Shown: positions 33,255 to 45,244 of the stretch, one piece after another
Layout: each line of letters opens with the position of its first letter
Position numbering within the stretch: position 1 is the stretch's first letter
Assembly: GCA_022393335.1 (NCBI GenBank)
Contig: JAJEKB010000243.1
Coordinates: forward strand, 29,809-93,808
Reading direction: 5' to 3'
DNA length: 64,000 bases
Source of the DNA: Macrotrachela quadricornifera
Taxonomy: Eukaryota; Rotifera; Eurotatoria; Philodinida; Philodinidae
The notes under the pieces: generated by a model
The model's database searches: none
What the model was told of the DNA's origin: nothing
Seen by the model: only the letters and a program-made list of their open reading frames with translations
Made by a program: the position numbers and the translations under genes

Positions 33255-34300
33255 GTCTTCTATCCCGATATGAGCTACTGAGATTTCATTAAATAAATTT
33301 TATAACGAAAAAAATTGAATTAAAACTGCTGCGCCAGCCGAAGGAAATTGAAAATGTCACTTGAACCTCCTACATTTTTTTTTCTTGAAATCTCACTAAC
33401 AATATTCAGATTCTTTTATTTTTGTGTGCAACGCGCAAAGAAAAGTTATTAGCTTCGTATCACCTTAAATCACTGTGCTTTTGATCGTGTCGGTCTTGCT
33501 GTAGGAGATTAAAACCATACGATAGTATATTTAAACAGTAAGGAGACAAATCAATCTATAGTTTCTTTCGGTTTAAAACTGAAATCGAGTAATGGTATTC
33601 AAAAATATTTTTCAATAGTAGAATAGACTCAATGAAATTTTCTTTCAAATAAGATATGCAAATGTTGTGATTAAATTCAACGATATCAAACAAATTTGAA
33701 TATTACCGTACGGTAATGATATTCTTTGAAAGTCAGTCAGAAATCTATTGTACAGATAATTTCTTACCTACCATTTCAACTTCAATTCATTTGTTGTATA
33801 AAGCAAGAAAGAAAAAGTAATTAAATCGAACGAAGCACTCTGTTTTGCTTTTTCATTCAATGCAATGCATAACTCAATTTTTGGAATAATAAATAAATGT
33901 CAATGTCAATAATAAAATATAAAATTGCAATGAAATTCAATTGCATTTTTAATACCAGGAATGAGGGTGGGAATGGGAATAGCTATCATGATCGGTTTCA
34001 TCCTGGCTAAATCAGTTGAAAAATCTCTTGAAGAAAAGACAGGTTTGATCTACTAGTCTCAACATTTGCTTTTCCATAACCAAATTCTGTCAACCTTAAA
34101 TAATTTCTATTAAATATCGTGCTTGTAAATTAAAGAAATGCAGAATTAAATTTGCCCACGCCTTTCGTATTATTTATTAGATAAAAATATTTTTCAGAGC
34201 TCTGCATAACAATTTAAGCACAAAATGAAAATAAATGAAATGTACAAAATTTAAATCGAACAAAAGAAAATGAACGAATTATAAGTTAATCAATACAATA
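33255..34300. other. Non-coding spacer
   Basis: AT-rich sequence with no supportable gene. A short frame at 33960-34055 ('MRVGMGIAIMIGFILAKSVE') has a hydrophobic helix but no further support. Confidence 0.35.
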
Positions 34301-34302
34301 AT

Positions 34303-35110
34303 GGGTTGGTAAGAAATTTTTTGGATTTTTTTCGAAAATTTTATTTTTACTTTTTAACTTCAAGAATACAATTGGTTTTCAACAATGTATACTCCATCAT
34401 TATCTATGACTTGTTCCGAAAGGTTCGATAAAGAAAGAGTTCTGCGATCGTAGAAGTTCTGAGACTTTTGGCCAAAGAAGTTTTGGAGATTCATTTTGAC
34501 GTCGTTCTCGTCGTAGAATTTTTTCTCGCGTAAATGATTAGACAGAGAACGAAATAAGTGGTAGTCTGTAGGAGCCAACGTTAGAGAATAAGGCGGATGG
34601 AGAACGGTGCTCCATTCGAGCTCCAATAATTTTTGGCACGTCGACTTAGCAACATGGGGTCTCTCGTTGTCATACAAGAGGTAAATTTGATCCTGCTTTT
34701 CCTTGAGTTTTTCTGCGAAGTCATCCAGTTGTTGATAGTAGAGATCAGTAGTGATGGTGCAGCTATTTGGAAGAAGTGCCCAATGAATAATTCCTTTTGA
34801 CACACCACTATACGGTCAGCATTACCTTCTTAGGATGTGGATCAGTTTTAGACGTTCCTGCATCTGTTTGACTAGCGCTCAGCCACTGGCGTCCATACGT
34901 GCAATTAATGTATAATACTCATTTCTCATCGCCAGTACTAAGATTGCAGAGCCATTTGTAACTGCGATGAAGCGTCATTAATTTCATACAAACATCAGCC
35001 CTGTGTTGCAACTCATGCGGTGACAACTCATTTGGTATCCAAACTCTGTATTTCCACGTTTTGCCTAATTCGTGCAGATGCATTTGTAGTGCTCCATACA
35101 ATAATTTTCA
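34303..35110 (-). mobile_element. 5'-truncated mariner element
   Basis: One end is kept, 'gggttggtaagaaatttttt' at 34303-34322, 57 bp beyond the transposase stop codon. The other end is missing: similarity stops near 35105 inside the transposase. It is a different mariner lineage from the fossil at 19.4 kb. Confidence 0.6.
34360..35101 (-). pseudogene. Mariner transposase pseudogene (SETMAR/Hsmar-like)
   Basis: Read across two frames, the minus strand gives 'KTWKYRVWIPNELS', then the first catalytic Asp in 'STGDEKXVLY', then 'YGRQWLSASQTD', the second Asp in 'YLLYDNERPHVA' and the third in 'LTLAPTDYHLFRSL', in the DD34D arrangement of mariner transposases. A TGA and a TAG replace codons where Trp is usual (at about 34917 and 34810), and there is one frame break near 34805. 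The N-terminal DNA-binding region is absent. It is inactive. The 3' half (34803-34360) remains open, with 147 codons. Confidence 0.8.
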
Positions 35111-35114
35111 CAAG

Positions 35115-35850
35115 AGGAAAGAAAAAATGATTTTTAATTTTATTTGATTATATTTTAATTTCTTTCTCAAAACAAAAAAGTGAAAACTAATAAATTATCT
35201 CTAGATATTAACCCGTGACTTATACAACTGCCAAACTTCAAGCCTATTTAGTTATTTTTATGGTCATTTTCAACTGTATCTGTTAATCAAAAATCTTTGT
35301 CTTGCCAATCTTTTCATACTTTATGCATAATATTTTGTTCAAATAAAATCTTAAATTTTAGATCAAGGAAATATTCTATTCTGAAATATGAATAACTATT
35401 ACAATAGAAACCAAAAAAGAAGAAAACTACTTATTGATTATTATAAAGTAAAGCTGAAAACTTACATTCGATAGATTGATGGTTGATTAATTTAACGAAA
35501 ACTTTTTTGGCATAAAATTTTAAAGCATCTTTCATTTTTTAACAATACAAAATTAAACCATGTACATTAAAAGTGTTACTTTAACGAATAAAAACAACAG
35601 TCAAGAATGAAAACCAATACATTATCTTGTTATACATAATATTCATGTATAGAGAGACACTAAACATCAACAGATAAAATTTTTTATTATAACAAGTAAT
35701 GCTCATCACTACGACTCTCGACTAAATCCATTCTATTCATTTTGAAAATCATTGTCCAATCAATCGTTGATATATGTGCTATTACAAACAGCTTGGTTTT
35801 AACAAATGTTCTACTTTTTACGGTTTCTAAACAACATCGTAATTGTACAG
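35115..35850. other. Non-coding spacer
   Basis: AT-rich sequence with no gene or repeat assigned before the repeated segment that begins at 35857. Confidence 0.4.
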
Positions 35851-35856
35851 CTAGTC

Positions 35857-36830
35857 TACCCAAGAATTCAAGGATTCTATGCTTTTTCGGTTGAGAAAAA
35901 TACAAAATATATTCGCTTAATATATCACCGAGTGTTGCGAATGGCATTGTCACTCAACATCACATACTACGTACTCAAGCAGATAATCTCACCAAACATC
36001 CATTCGTAACATATCATAACTAAAAGTTAGCAAAAATGATTAAACTAGATAATAATCAACCAAATTTTATCCATCACATCAGTAATCAGCAATACAAAAA
36101 TGAAGCCAAGACAGATGCCTAACCTTACAGATACTAATCTCTTGGAAAATCAGTAACAAAGGCTAAAAGCATTGATCTATCTATATCCAGACGTTTTTGC
36201 TGAACAAGCTGGGCACACAGCTAAACTATAGAATCATATTGAAGTAATGAAAGTTTCGGAACTGTGTAACTTACCATCAAGTATTTGTAAAATTCACGAA
36301 CATCTAGGAACACTCCAAAACTGGGAATAGATCAAACATACATATACTGATAGATAATTCCAAAATAAACCTACTATTGTTACCAAAGTCTTCAAAGAAT
36401 GTTTCGAATTTCATTTGCATGATTGCATTGAACCACAAACATTGATACTAGAAAAGTTATAGTAAATTCAGTTACATAATGTTTCATTTGTCAACAGTAA
36501 AATTTTACCAAATTCATAAAGTCATTTTATACCTTAACAAAAAACATTTGCCTGTCTTCCACGCCGTTAGTGCTAGCTCTAATAAAAATATTTTTTCAAA
36601 ATAACAATATATCTATATCAAACTTACACAGAATTTATATTATCTATCGCTGCTTTATTAGAGAAATATTATTTTGAATATGTTATACAACTCATATACG
36701 ATTCATCACTAAGAGATTTATTATATTATGTGATTGACTGAAAATATTGACTAATGCGTGATATGTTAAATTAATTACAGAATGAATTTGTAACAAGAAT
36801 AAATGAAATATTCTCTACTATTATATGTAG
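35857..36830 (+). mobile_element. Decayed retroelement-like segment, copy 1
   Basis: Highly similar to 44386-45240 for the first ~620 bp, then more diverged with indels. On the plus strand, a frame with stops reads 'LKALIYLYPDVFAEQAGHTA', which resembles the protease-RT linker of Ty3/Gypsy polyproteins (LL..YPDVFAE..G.T). No RT catalytic motif was found, so the family is tentative. The minus-strand 88-codon frame at its left edge is shared with copy 2. Confidence 0.4.
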
Positions 36831-36834
36831 TCTA

Positions 36835-37160
36835 CCCATTGATGTGCTTCAAACAATCAGCAGATGTTGAAAGAAGCACGTAGATTTCAGAATCAAATTT
36901 GAACTTTAAGAGAAAAAAATACAAAAATATACAAATTAAACAGAAGATAATGATAAAAATGTAATTTCACATAAATAAAGGAAGAAAAGGAAATCTGTTG
37001 TTTTCATAATATAAATTAGTCCCGAGAACGTTCAAGGAAGCGTCGAACGATAGACGTCGCGTGAAAACAGCAAGTATCACAATTCAATCAACTCTAATAT
37101 ATAGTTTATTTCTGTTATTCTCGATAGTTTTGTTCTCATGGTATTTATAGAAACCTGAGA
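36835..37160. other. Non-coding spacer
   Basis: AT-rich, no gene seen. Confidence 0.4.
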
Positions 37161-37164
37161 CACA

Positions 37165-37579
37165 AGTAGCGTGGATTGAGGCGATCCACTAGGTTCCTTG
37201 ACTGCAGATTCAAACTAATACTCTACCGACATGCACATTCCTTTTAGGGATTAAGATTTCGACTATAGCCGAGGGGATAGCTCTTGATAACTGGAAATAT
37301 CCCGAATACATAGCACTCAACGATCTATGGGTATCCCCATAGTAGAGCAGTTGAAGACCTAAGATACCCTGTAGGATTGTAGTTGAGCACTCATGGATAT
37401 GTCATAGGGTGGCACTGAAGGAGACACATGTGGCCTATAGTAGGCTACCTGAGCATGTGTGAGTCCTAGCAAAGATGTATTCTGATTGGTTGAAAAAATT
37501 GATCAATCTGAGGTGCGGACAAACACAGAAACATACCGTCAATTTCGGGATTGAGACCCTGACGATAGTCAAGGGAACA
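37165..37579. mobile_element. Non-autonomous element with hairpin and ttccttgactg ends
   Basis: Starts 'gtagcgtggattgaggcgat' then ccactaggttccttgactgcag, matching the left end at 8003, and ends in inverted 'gatagtcaagggaac' (37563-37577). It contains four ~34-bp units (37300-37445) and 'gagcatgtgtgagtcctagc' (about 37452), then ctgattggttgaaaaaattg, all shared with 9308-9428. It is a compact ~400-bp relative of the 8003-9430 element. There is no coding capacity. Confidence 0.65.
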
Positions 37580-37584
37580 TCTCA

Positions 37585-38510
37585 TTTTGATATATTTCGA
37601 GTCTTAATTAGTCTGTCGAATTATATTATTTTTATTTTATTTAGTTTGAATCTTGTCTAAAAACTTAAGACGTTTTCAAAAGCAATCACCATAGAGGGTT
37701 TTGCATGGCAGTAATTTTCAAACCAATTGTCAAACACGTGTTTCCTGAGGAATAGTTCTTACTGATATACTGAAACATTTTACTTTTATATAAAATAATA
37801 ATCTGTTCTTTTCTTTACCGACATATATATTATTTTTATTTTGAACTTGTTCTTTATCTTGACTACAAACTTAGTGACTTTTTCTGAGATATGTGTTTCA
37901 GAAACTCTTCCATATATGATTTACGATTCTCCTTCAGACCGATTTTGGTTATTTAACTACGTAAACCTTTTTCTTTGATATATATATATATATAATGACA
38001 TATATAATTGAATAGAGTGCTGATCCCTCTATCGATTTATATTATTTTGATTAGATTTACATTCGATCTTACCAATGATTTTTGTAAAAAGTACTGTTTA
38101 GTTGACTTTCATAAATACGCAAACTGAACAAACTTGAACAGTAAATTCAATTTATTCCTCAATTTCGAATCAATATTGCCTCGTATTTCCCATACGTTCA
38201 TGTTCGATGGATCCTTACTTTCAAGGTAATTTTCATCATTAATGAATTTAATTCAACTGATATATAAACGTACAAGTCTTGCTTCAATACTTCTCGAAAA
38301 CTATAAAGTTCTTTTATAAGAACAAAAATAAATAAAATAAAAGTTATATATTTTGAAAGAATAATTGACTTTATATTCAGTTATAATAAAATATAAGATA
38401 GCCAAGGTTTTAGATAAATACAGCAAAGTTAACAATATTATTAGAAATAACGTAATCAACCTGCATATTGTTTATATTTACTGAGAGTAAGTCGTCAATG
38501 TCAGCGATTG
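37585..38510. other. Non-coding DNA with (TA)n tract
   Basis: Contains a tatatatata tract near 37978-37995. No gene seen. Confidence 0.4.
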
Positions 38511-38514
38511 TTTA

Positions 38515-38765
38515 TGAACACACAATAAAAAAACGATGATTGTACACGCTCGCACCGTTTATAGTTGACGTTTCCGACATCTCACGATACCGTCCAGTCA
38601 TCGCTTACGGTCATCGTACTGTCGCGAGAATCGTAAACGGTGAATTTTTACGGCCACTGTTTGTGATGATCATAATAACATCGTAAAGCATCGTATATGC
38701 GATAACTGTAAATGTCTACCGTTTCCACTGTAATTTATCGTACACGGCGGTTTATGGCAGTGTGA
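38515..38765. repeat. CG-rich short-repeat patch
   Basis: Many variants of 'accgtttata', 'cgtaaacggt', 'catcgtaa' and 'acgatac' occur on both strands within 250 bp, in an otherwise AT-rich region. The ends (cacacaataaaaaaacgatg and, inverted, cacactgccataaaccgccg) are only loosely similar. It is probably an old MITE with palindromic subrepeats. Confidence 0.4.
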
Positions 38766-38769
38766 TTGA

Positions 38770-40530
38770 CCTGCAATCCTGTCTAACTTTTGCGCGACGA
38801 CCTATTGGCATTTCTCCTAGTTATCTGGGCAAAGCCTTTAGCTTGACACTGTCCTGAGAGCATACTATAATTATAGTCGTTGCATTCTTTGAGAAAGAAG
38901 AATATCCTTCAAATTAATTTGTTGTCACTTATGCTAGCGAACTACTGTCACCGTTGTATTCAAAGAAAATGACCCAGAACTGAAGACTTTCAATAGAAAG
39001 GGTATGATTTGTTTTTCAGCAAAAGTGTTCGTAAATGTCTTTCATATGTTCCACAACCAGGAAACACTGAAAAAGTCACTTTTGAAGAATTTCCAGGCTT
39101 TTTCCTAACATATTTTCTATCTTTGAAAATATATCATAGGAGTTCCGAGAAAATGGTCGAGAAGTCGAAATCTTCAATAGAAAGGGTCTAATTTTTTTTC
39201 ATCAAGAGTGTTTTCTAGACCATATCGGCATTTTAGACAAAAAATCGAAAAAATAAACTTTTTCCAAAAACTGGTAGAATATTCATGGATTCACTCAATA
39301 TTTTTTTAATACTAGACCAATTCATTTTTTCTTATTTAGTCTTCCTGTCACCTCAAATCTTTTATTTAAAAAAAAAACAAAAGACATTACAAGATGCAGT
39401 GCGAATAGCTCTATTATATACGTAGTAAAAGTTATTTTAATTGTGTACTTTTTATTTCACAAAAACAGCAAAATCCTGTGAAATTCTTTTCGCTGCCTCG
39501 AAAAAAAATCATTTTTTTTATATGAAGAGCGATTTATTTTCTAATGCTATATAAAAAATAACCAATCTTAAGTATATTGTAGAGCTTTTCAGGCTGCATC
39601 TTGTGGTATATCTTGTTTTTTTAACACGATGCAACAAATCATTGAAAATTGAAATGCAAAGCATTGCCATTTAATCTGTTTCATTCGTTAGTTAAGTTTT
39701 ATACAAAAACAGTTCTCGAAATTATATTAATATGATATATAAGGTGAATAATGATAAAATAGTGTAGAGGCATAAAACTTTGTTGTTGCTAACAGTCTAT
39801 ATAACAAGAAAATTTCTTCAACCATTATATAAGATATTGATATAGCTCATAAAGGCTTTTGATATGACCTAAGTAAATCCATTTATAATATAGGACAGTC
39901 CTCACTTGACAACTGGCACAGTTAAAGGTATGACACAGTCAATGATGTCAGTTTCTGCTCCAATCCTGATGACTGAGAGTGAGACTGAAGCTACTTCCGT
40001 GTATCTCTAGTTACGGCATTAATTTTCAATAAACAGACGCAATTGATTGGCAAATGCATAGAAAAATAAAATATACGAACGAGAAATATTAATGGTACAT
40101 ATCGTCTTGATGGTTATTCTGTTGTTCGCATCTGTTTCTATCGTCTGTCTAATTAGCTTTTTTTGTCGATCGTCTCGTCAGTTTTTCTCAACAACACATT
40201 ACTGTAAGTGTTTTCACATTTGCCACCAAAAAGATATCTAGGAGAAAAAAAATTTAATAGGACATTAACAAAGAAGAAAAGAATGACAAAAGATATATTG
40301 CAGCTGCGACTATCACTCTCGGGTAAAGTAAGTGAATAAAAAGAGAAAGGAATCGTCGTTGTCTGATTCGTGTAATCGTATGATTTTAGTTGTGCCATTC
40401 GTGTATCTGAAGTCATCGACTATTACGTATAAGACTTTTAAATAGCATTCTTATCTCATTATCGAGTTAACGAGGAATTTGATTTGGTGGTAAATCCAGC
40501 TCAAAAGAAAGTTTTTATAAGAAAATTAAC
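38770..40530. other. Non-coding DNA, partly related to the 40538-41491 element
   Basis: Near 39395 'acaagatgcagtgcgaatag' and near 39585-39610 its rough inverse ('gcttttcaggctgcatcttg') recall the internal inverted motifs of the 40538-41491 element. A minus-strand 87-codon frame (40416-40153) is serine/aromatic-rich with a hydrophobic segment but has no other support. Confidence 0.35.
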
Positions 40531-40537
40531 GAAAGTA

Positions 40538-41491
40538 CAGTGAAGCTCAAACGAATTTTCCCTTTTGATATTTTGTAGCTTTTATAGACATACTTCGTTT
40601 ATTTTCAAACATATTATCAATAGCGAGAAAGCTCAGAACGCACTGTATATTTTGGTATATTTATGTGAGACATCAAACATAGTTTCAAGTGTAACAAATT
40701 TCTTCGAAGGAAAAAGCGATATTGTTTTTCACTACAATATCCAATACCCATACTGTTGTAACTTTTTTTACTTTACGTGTATCTTGACTCAGATAAATGA
40801 TAAAAACATGAATTTTGTTCCAAAAGATGCGCCGTAGATAGCTCTACCAAAACTGTATGAGGAAATTCCCCTTTACCTATCTTAACGCTTTTTCTTATAG
40901 TCAAAATAAACAGCCTACATGGAAATGTTACTCTTCATCATATTGAAAGCCTTTAGAAGATTTTTCTGATTTGCTATAGGAGTTAATGCATACAGTTTTT
41001 GTAGAACTCTCGATGGCATATCTTTTAAAACTAAATTCAACATTCTATTATTTTCTCAAGTCATGATATATGCAAAACAAAAGTGTTCTAAAGATTTTCA
41101 ATATGATAGCAAATGAGATTGTTCATTTAGAATGTAAAAGAAGCCAATAGAAGAGATAAAAAGGAATTCAATCATACAGTATTTGCAGAGCTTTTCATGG
41201 CACATCGTTTGGAAAAAAAACTCAGGATTTTATCGTTTACTTCAGCCAATATATATATACAAATTAAAAAATCCTACAATATTATGAAACGTCTGTAGTA
41301 CAAAGAAAGGCCACTTTTTTATCTGATACAGGTTTTTTCACCTTAAACTGCATTTGATGTTTAATGTTAATATACTAAAGAATGCAGCGCCTTTCGAGCT
41401 TTCGCGCTATATATGGTATGTTTGAAAACTAATGAAGTATGGCTATGAAAATTAAAAACTATCAAGGGGAAAATTCATTTGAGCTTCACTA
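40538..41491. mobile_element. 954-bp non-autonomous Tc1/pogo-like element, TA-flanked
   Basis: The left end 'cagtgaagctcaaacgaatt' then ttccc is inverted at the right end; read on the minus strand this is 'tagtgaagctcaaatgaatt' then ttcccc. Each end is bordered by TA (40536-40537 and 41492-41493). A CAGTG...CTC.AA start and a TA duplication are typical of Tc1/mariner superfamily ends. Inside, 'tagctctaccaaaactgtat' recurs inverted. Short frames are present but none resembles a transposase, so it would depend on one encoded elsewhere. Confidence 0.75.
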
Positions 41492-41494
41492 TAC

Positions 41495-42060
41495 AAGAAG
41501 TATTGGCAGTATAGACCATATAAGAGATGTAGAGAATCTATTTAGCAGTATAGCGATGTAGAGGTGTTTTAGACCGGTGTACTTTATACTGCTATACCGT
41601 TATAGTGATATAAAGAACCCACATAGTATTACATCGCTAACATTTATAGATATGTAAATTTTATTTTATTACAAATTAATTTTTTTTCAAATTTTATTTT
41701 GCCACAAATTCAAATTTCCTATCACATGTCATTATCGTAAATTTCAAGCGCAGGTTTTGAACTTTTCCAAGACACTTTCAGAGGCTACATTATAATTTAG
41801 CCTGAATTACTTCAAACCCACAATTTCCTCAAATATACCGCATATTAGGTAGGAAGGAAAAATTTAACTTGACTTCATATGCTTCATATCAGCAGAGATG
41901 TAGCCATTTCTACAGAATGAAGAGCGTAACATCTTCGTTCACAATGATCGAGAGTAAGAAGATTATGGCACTCTGTTCAGCTTACTGTCTTATCGTCGTC
42001 CATCCATAATCACAACGCATTTTTGCGAAGATTATGATATTATACATGTGAGAAATAGCC
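41495..42060. other. Non-coding spacer
   Basis: Degenerate inverted motifs ('gcagtatagcgatgtag' and 'ctgctataccgttatag') at 41510-41640; otherwise no gene. Confidence 0.35.
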
Positions 42061-42412
42061 TCAGCTTCGAGTTCACAAGATGGTGAGTAGTTATGATCTG
42101 TATTATAGTTGTGTATGAGTATGGTGAGTGGAAGACTTTAGTTGTTTTCAAAAATATGTTAGAAAATTCTTCTATAAACGAGTCAATATTTTGTCTGACA
42201 CCTTATTTTATTGTTTTCTTCTAAAGTTTTGTATTAAAAGCATAAAATTTGTAATATATTGGCTCCTTGCATCAAATTCTAAAGGGAAGTTGTAAGATAA
42301 AAATTAGATGGTATCCAACCTGTTCCCAGGCACCTCTTTACATATTATAATTGTGTTAGTAGAAAATGATTTTGTCTTCTATTATAGAAAACTATTTATA
42401 TTGAGACAATAA

Positions 42413-42910
42413 ATGGACAAGGATACTATTTTTTCTGCCGTTTCGGATTCTGAAAGGATTGTGGACAAATACCAAAATGCTGTTGATGGGCGATCAGCGA
42501 AAATGATCGTAATTATTACTAATCTTCGATTGTTAATTCATTGGAAAAAACAGATTTGCTTTTGCCGTACTCGCTCTCATTACTCTTCAATTATGCTCGA
42601 TTCGATTGATCGCATGGACGATACATGTACACATCCAAATTATGACATTTTATACTTGATAACTGTGCTACTTGGAGGACTTGCACTTGCCATTTATGGA
42701 CTTGTTTCCGGATCAGAATGGGTGATACTTTCGGGCATCATACTCAGCATCATTTCTACATTTCTACTGGCTGTTGTGTACGACTCTGGCAAAAAGAAAT
42801 GCATTAGATTAAAAGGTTCTTTTGGCTCGGAAACATTAGAATTTGAAAAGGCAACAGCTAGAAAGCTCGAGAAACAACTCAGTGAAATGATTTATCAAAG
42901 ACGCACGTAG
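42413..42910 (+). CDS. Small two-TM membrane protein, uncharacterised
   Basis: 165 residues, single coding exon. Residues 1-75 hold a polar segment with 'MIVIITNLRLLIHWKKQ', a strand pattern that recalls PH-like (bPH/GRAM) folds, where a 'vviTnrRli' stretch is usual; this is a weak resemblance. Two adjacent hydrophobic helices follow (about 80-100 and 104-125), then a C-terminal tail rich in Lys/Glu ('EKATARKLEKQLSEM'). A 5' untranslated exon ending near 42083 (donor GTGAGT) can splice to 42388 (acceptor ttctattatag), which would leave the ATG at 42413 as start with a short upstream frame. AATAAA lies at 43009. The function is unknown; a membrane adaptor is one possibility. Confidence 0.65.
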   Translation: MDKDTIFSAVSDSERIVDKYQNAVDGRSAKMIVIITNLRLLIHWKKQICFCRTRSHYSSIMLDSIDRMDDTCTHPNYDILYLITVLLGGLALAIYGLVSGSEWVILSGIILSIISTFLLAVVYDSGKKKCIRLKGSFGSETLEFEKATARKLEKQLSEMIYQRRT

Positions 42911-42949
42911 TATTCTCTTCGGCAAAATAGTTCACATGAACAGTTACTA

Positions 42950-44380
42950 CTAGTGGCACTATCGGCACAGATTGTATTGACATACAGCAACGAAATTGAG
43001 GCCACATAAATAAAAGCAATAGCATCTAGATAAGTTCCATTATGCCTACTACATTACATATTGGCAATTTTGCTGATAGCTTTCCAGGAGACATTCGCTA
43101 GTCGTTTTCCCATATACATGCTATATATCTTCCGGTAAAACATAGTTTCAATCCATATTTCTCATATATGAGTATTTGTAAAATACGCGAAGACCCACAT
43201 CTTCTCATCAATCGATAGAGCATGTTGACTTATGTATGTATCCAAAATATTAGACTTTTTTATGCTATAATAATATAATGATAATAATAACATCCTATAG
43301 GCTTATCGCCCGTTGGGACCGGCCACGGTTATTATTACTAGTTGTCCATCTGCAGCAGGGTTCTATCGTCTTTTCTTTTTACAGACGGTGGTATCTGCAC
43401 CATCTTCCGTCCAGCATATTGACTAAAGATATAGTCAGCACGAATGATTCGTGTGGAATGAATTATTTAAGACAAGTTAGCCGTTAGTGATTTGTTCAAA
43501 GTCATTTCATGGATGATGTTACGGAGGTTTGAACACAGTGTCTCGTGGGTGCATGCCATGCAACGTAACCACTCAACCATGGCGGCTTTTTTATTTTATG
43601 TTAGTCTAAGAAAAATAGCAGGAGCCGACTTTTTAGAGTTTTTCCGATCATTTATAAGAGACTATACAAAAAGTTTGGGTCGTTGTGAGATCTCCGTGGA
43701 TCTTCGTAGATTGAAAAAACTAGTATTTGTTAGAAAATGGTTTTAATGTTGAACCATTTTGGGTCTTCGTGGATATTTATAGTCAACTCAGCGAGCTCTA
43801 TCCACTGATAGTATCAATTTTTAATTTGGAGGTCTTCGTGGGTCTTCATGTATTTTCAAATACCCCTCGTATATTGTCACTATAAGAAGATATTGCTGAA
43901 AAAATAATACTATATTCTGAAAGTCTGTCGAGTTTACTATCACCCTGCATAATTAGATTTTAGTTTTGACCTATTCATTACCAAAATAAATTAAGTGCAA
44001 TGAAGGCACCTTCATATCCAGATTTCCACAGAGTGGACTGTGTCTCCTCAACCAGTTCTGTAAATTTTTCATCACTATAAAATTGCCTTTTCTAGAAAAG
44101 CCATTATGTATTCTGATAGAAGTTAAAATTCTCTATCCCCCTGTCTATTTGTTTATTTTCTACCATTCATAGATTGAATGAAGTTCAATATAATGAAATC
44201 ATCCTCAATCAACAAGTGCCAAAAATCTACAGTGTTTTGCTACTTAAGAGACAGTCCATAAGCCCATCAAGGATCACGTCATATATCGAAGCACTCGATA
44301 AAAATTGATTTTTTGATTTGTTGTTCTCATTTTGTTCAACATCAGCTGAAACCTCTAAATCCAAAATTTTAGCACATTTG
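42950..44380. other. Non-coding DNA
   Basis: Two plus-strand frames of 69 and 84 codons (43278-43746) lack domain-like content. 'gtggatcttcgtagattg' and similar motifs (gggtcttcgtggatatt, gtcttcgtgggtcttcatg) recur at 43690-43860 and suggest an old repeat. Confidence 0.35.
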
Positions 44381-44385
44381 GTGCG

Positions 44386-45240
44386 ACCCAAGAATTCCAG
44401 GATTCTGTGCTTTTTCGGTTGAGAAAAATACAAAATATATTCGCTTAATATATCACCGAGTGTTGCGAATGGCATTGTCACTCAACATCACATACTACGT
44501 ACTCAAGCAGATAATCTCACCAAACATCCATTCGTAATATATCATAACTAAAAGTTAGCAAAAATGATTAAACTAGATAATAATCAACCAAATTTTATCC
44601 ATCACATCAGTAATCAGCAATACAAAAATGAAGCCAAGACAGATGCCTAACCTTACAGATACTAATCTCTTGGAAAATCAGTAACAAAGGCTAAAAGCAT
44701 TGATCTATCTATATCCAGACGTTTTTGCTGAACAAGCTGGGCACACAGCTAAACTATAAAATCATATTGTAGTGATGAAAGTTTCGAAACTGTGTAACTT
44801 ACCATCAAGTATTTGTAAAATTCACGAACACCTAGGAACGCTCTAAAACGGGGAATAGACCAAACATACATATACCGATAGATAATTCTAAAATAAACCT
44901 GCTATTGTCGTCGATGTTTTCAAAGAATGTTTCGAATTACATTTCCATGACTGCATTGAACCATAAACATTGGTACTAGAAAAATTATAGTCAATTCAGT
45001 TACAGAATGTTTAGTTTGTCAGCAGTGAAATTTTATCAAATTCATCAAGTTATTTCATACCTTAGAGAAAAATACTGCTGCCTCCATGATAATATTGCTA
45101 AATTATCGTCCACGTTGCTATTGCAAGCTCTATTAGAAATATTTTTTTCAAAATAAGAATATGAAAATATTAACTAATGCGCAATATGCTACATTAATTA
45201 GAGAACCAATTTGTCACAAGAATAAAAGAAATAATAAATT
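44386..45240 (+). mobile_element. Decayed retroelement-like segment, copy 2
   Basis: Second copy of the 35857-36830 segment, in the same orientation about 8.5 kb downstream. It starts at 'acccaagaattccaggattc' and stays closely similar to about 45060. It carries a deletion relative to copy 1 near 45150. The same stop-interrupted frame resembling a Ty3/Gypsy protease-RT linker is present. Confidence 0.4.
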
Positions 45241-45244
45241 TTAT

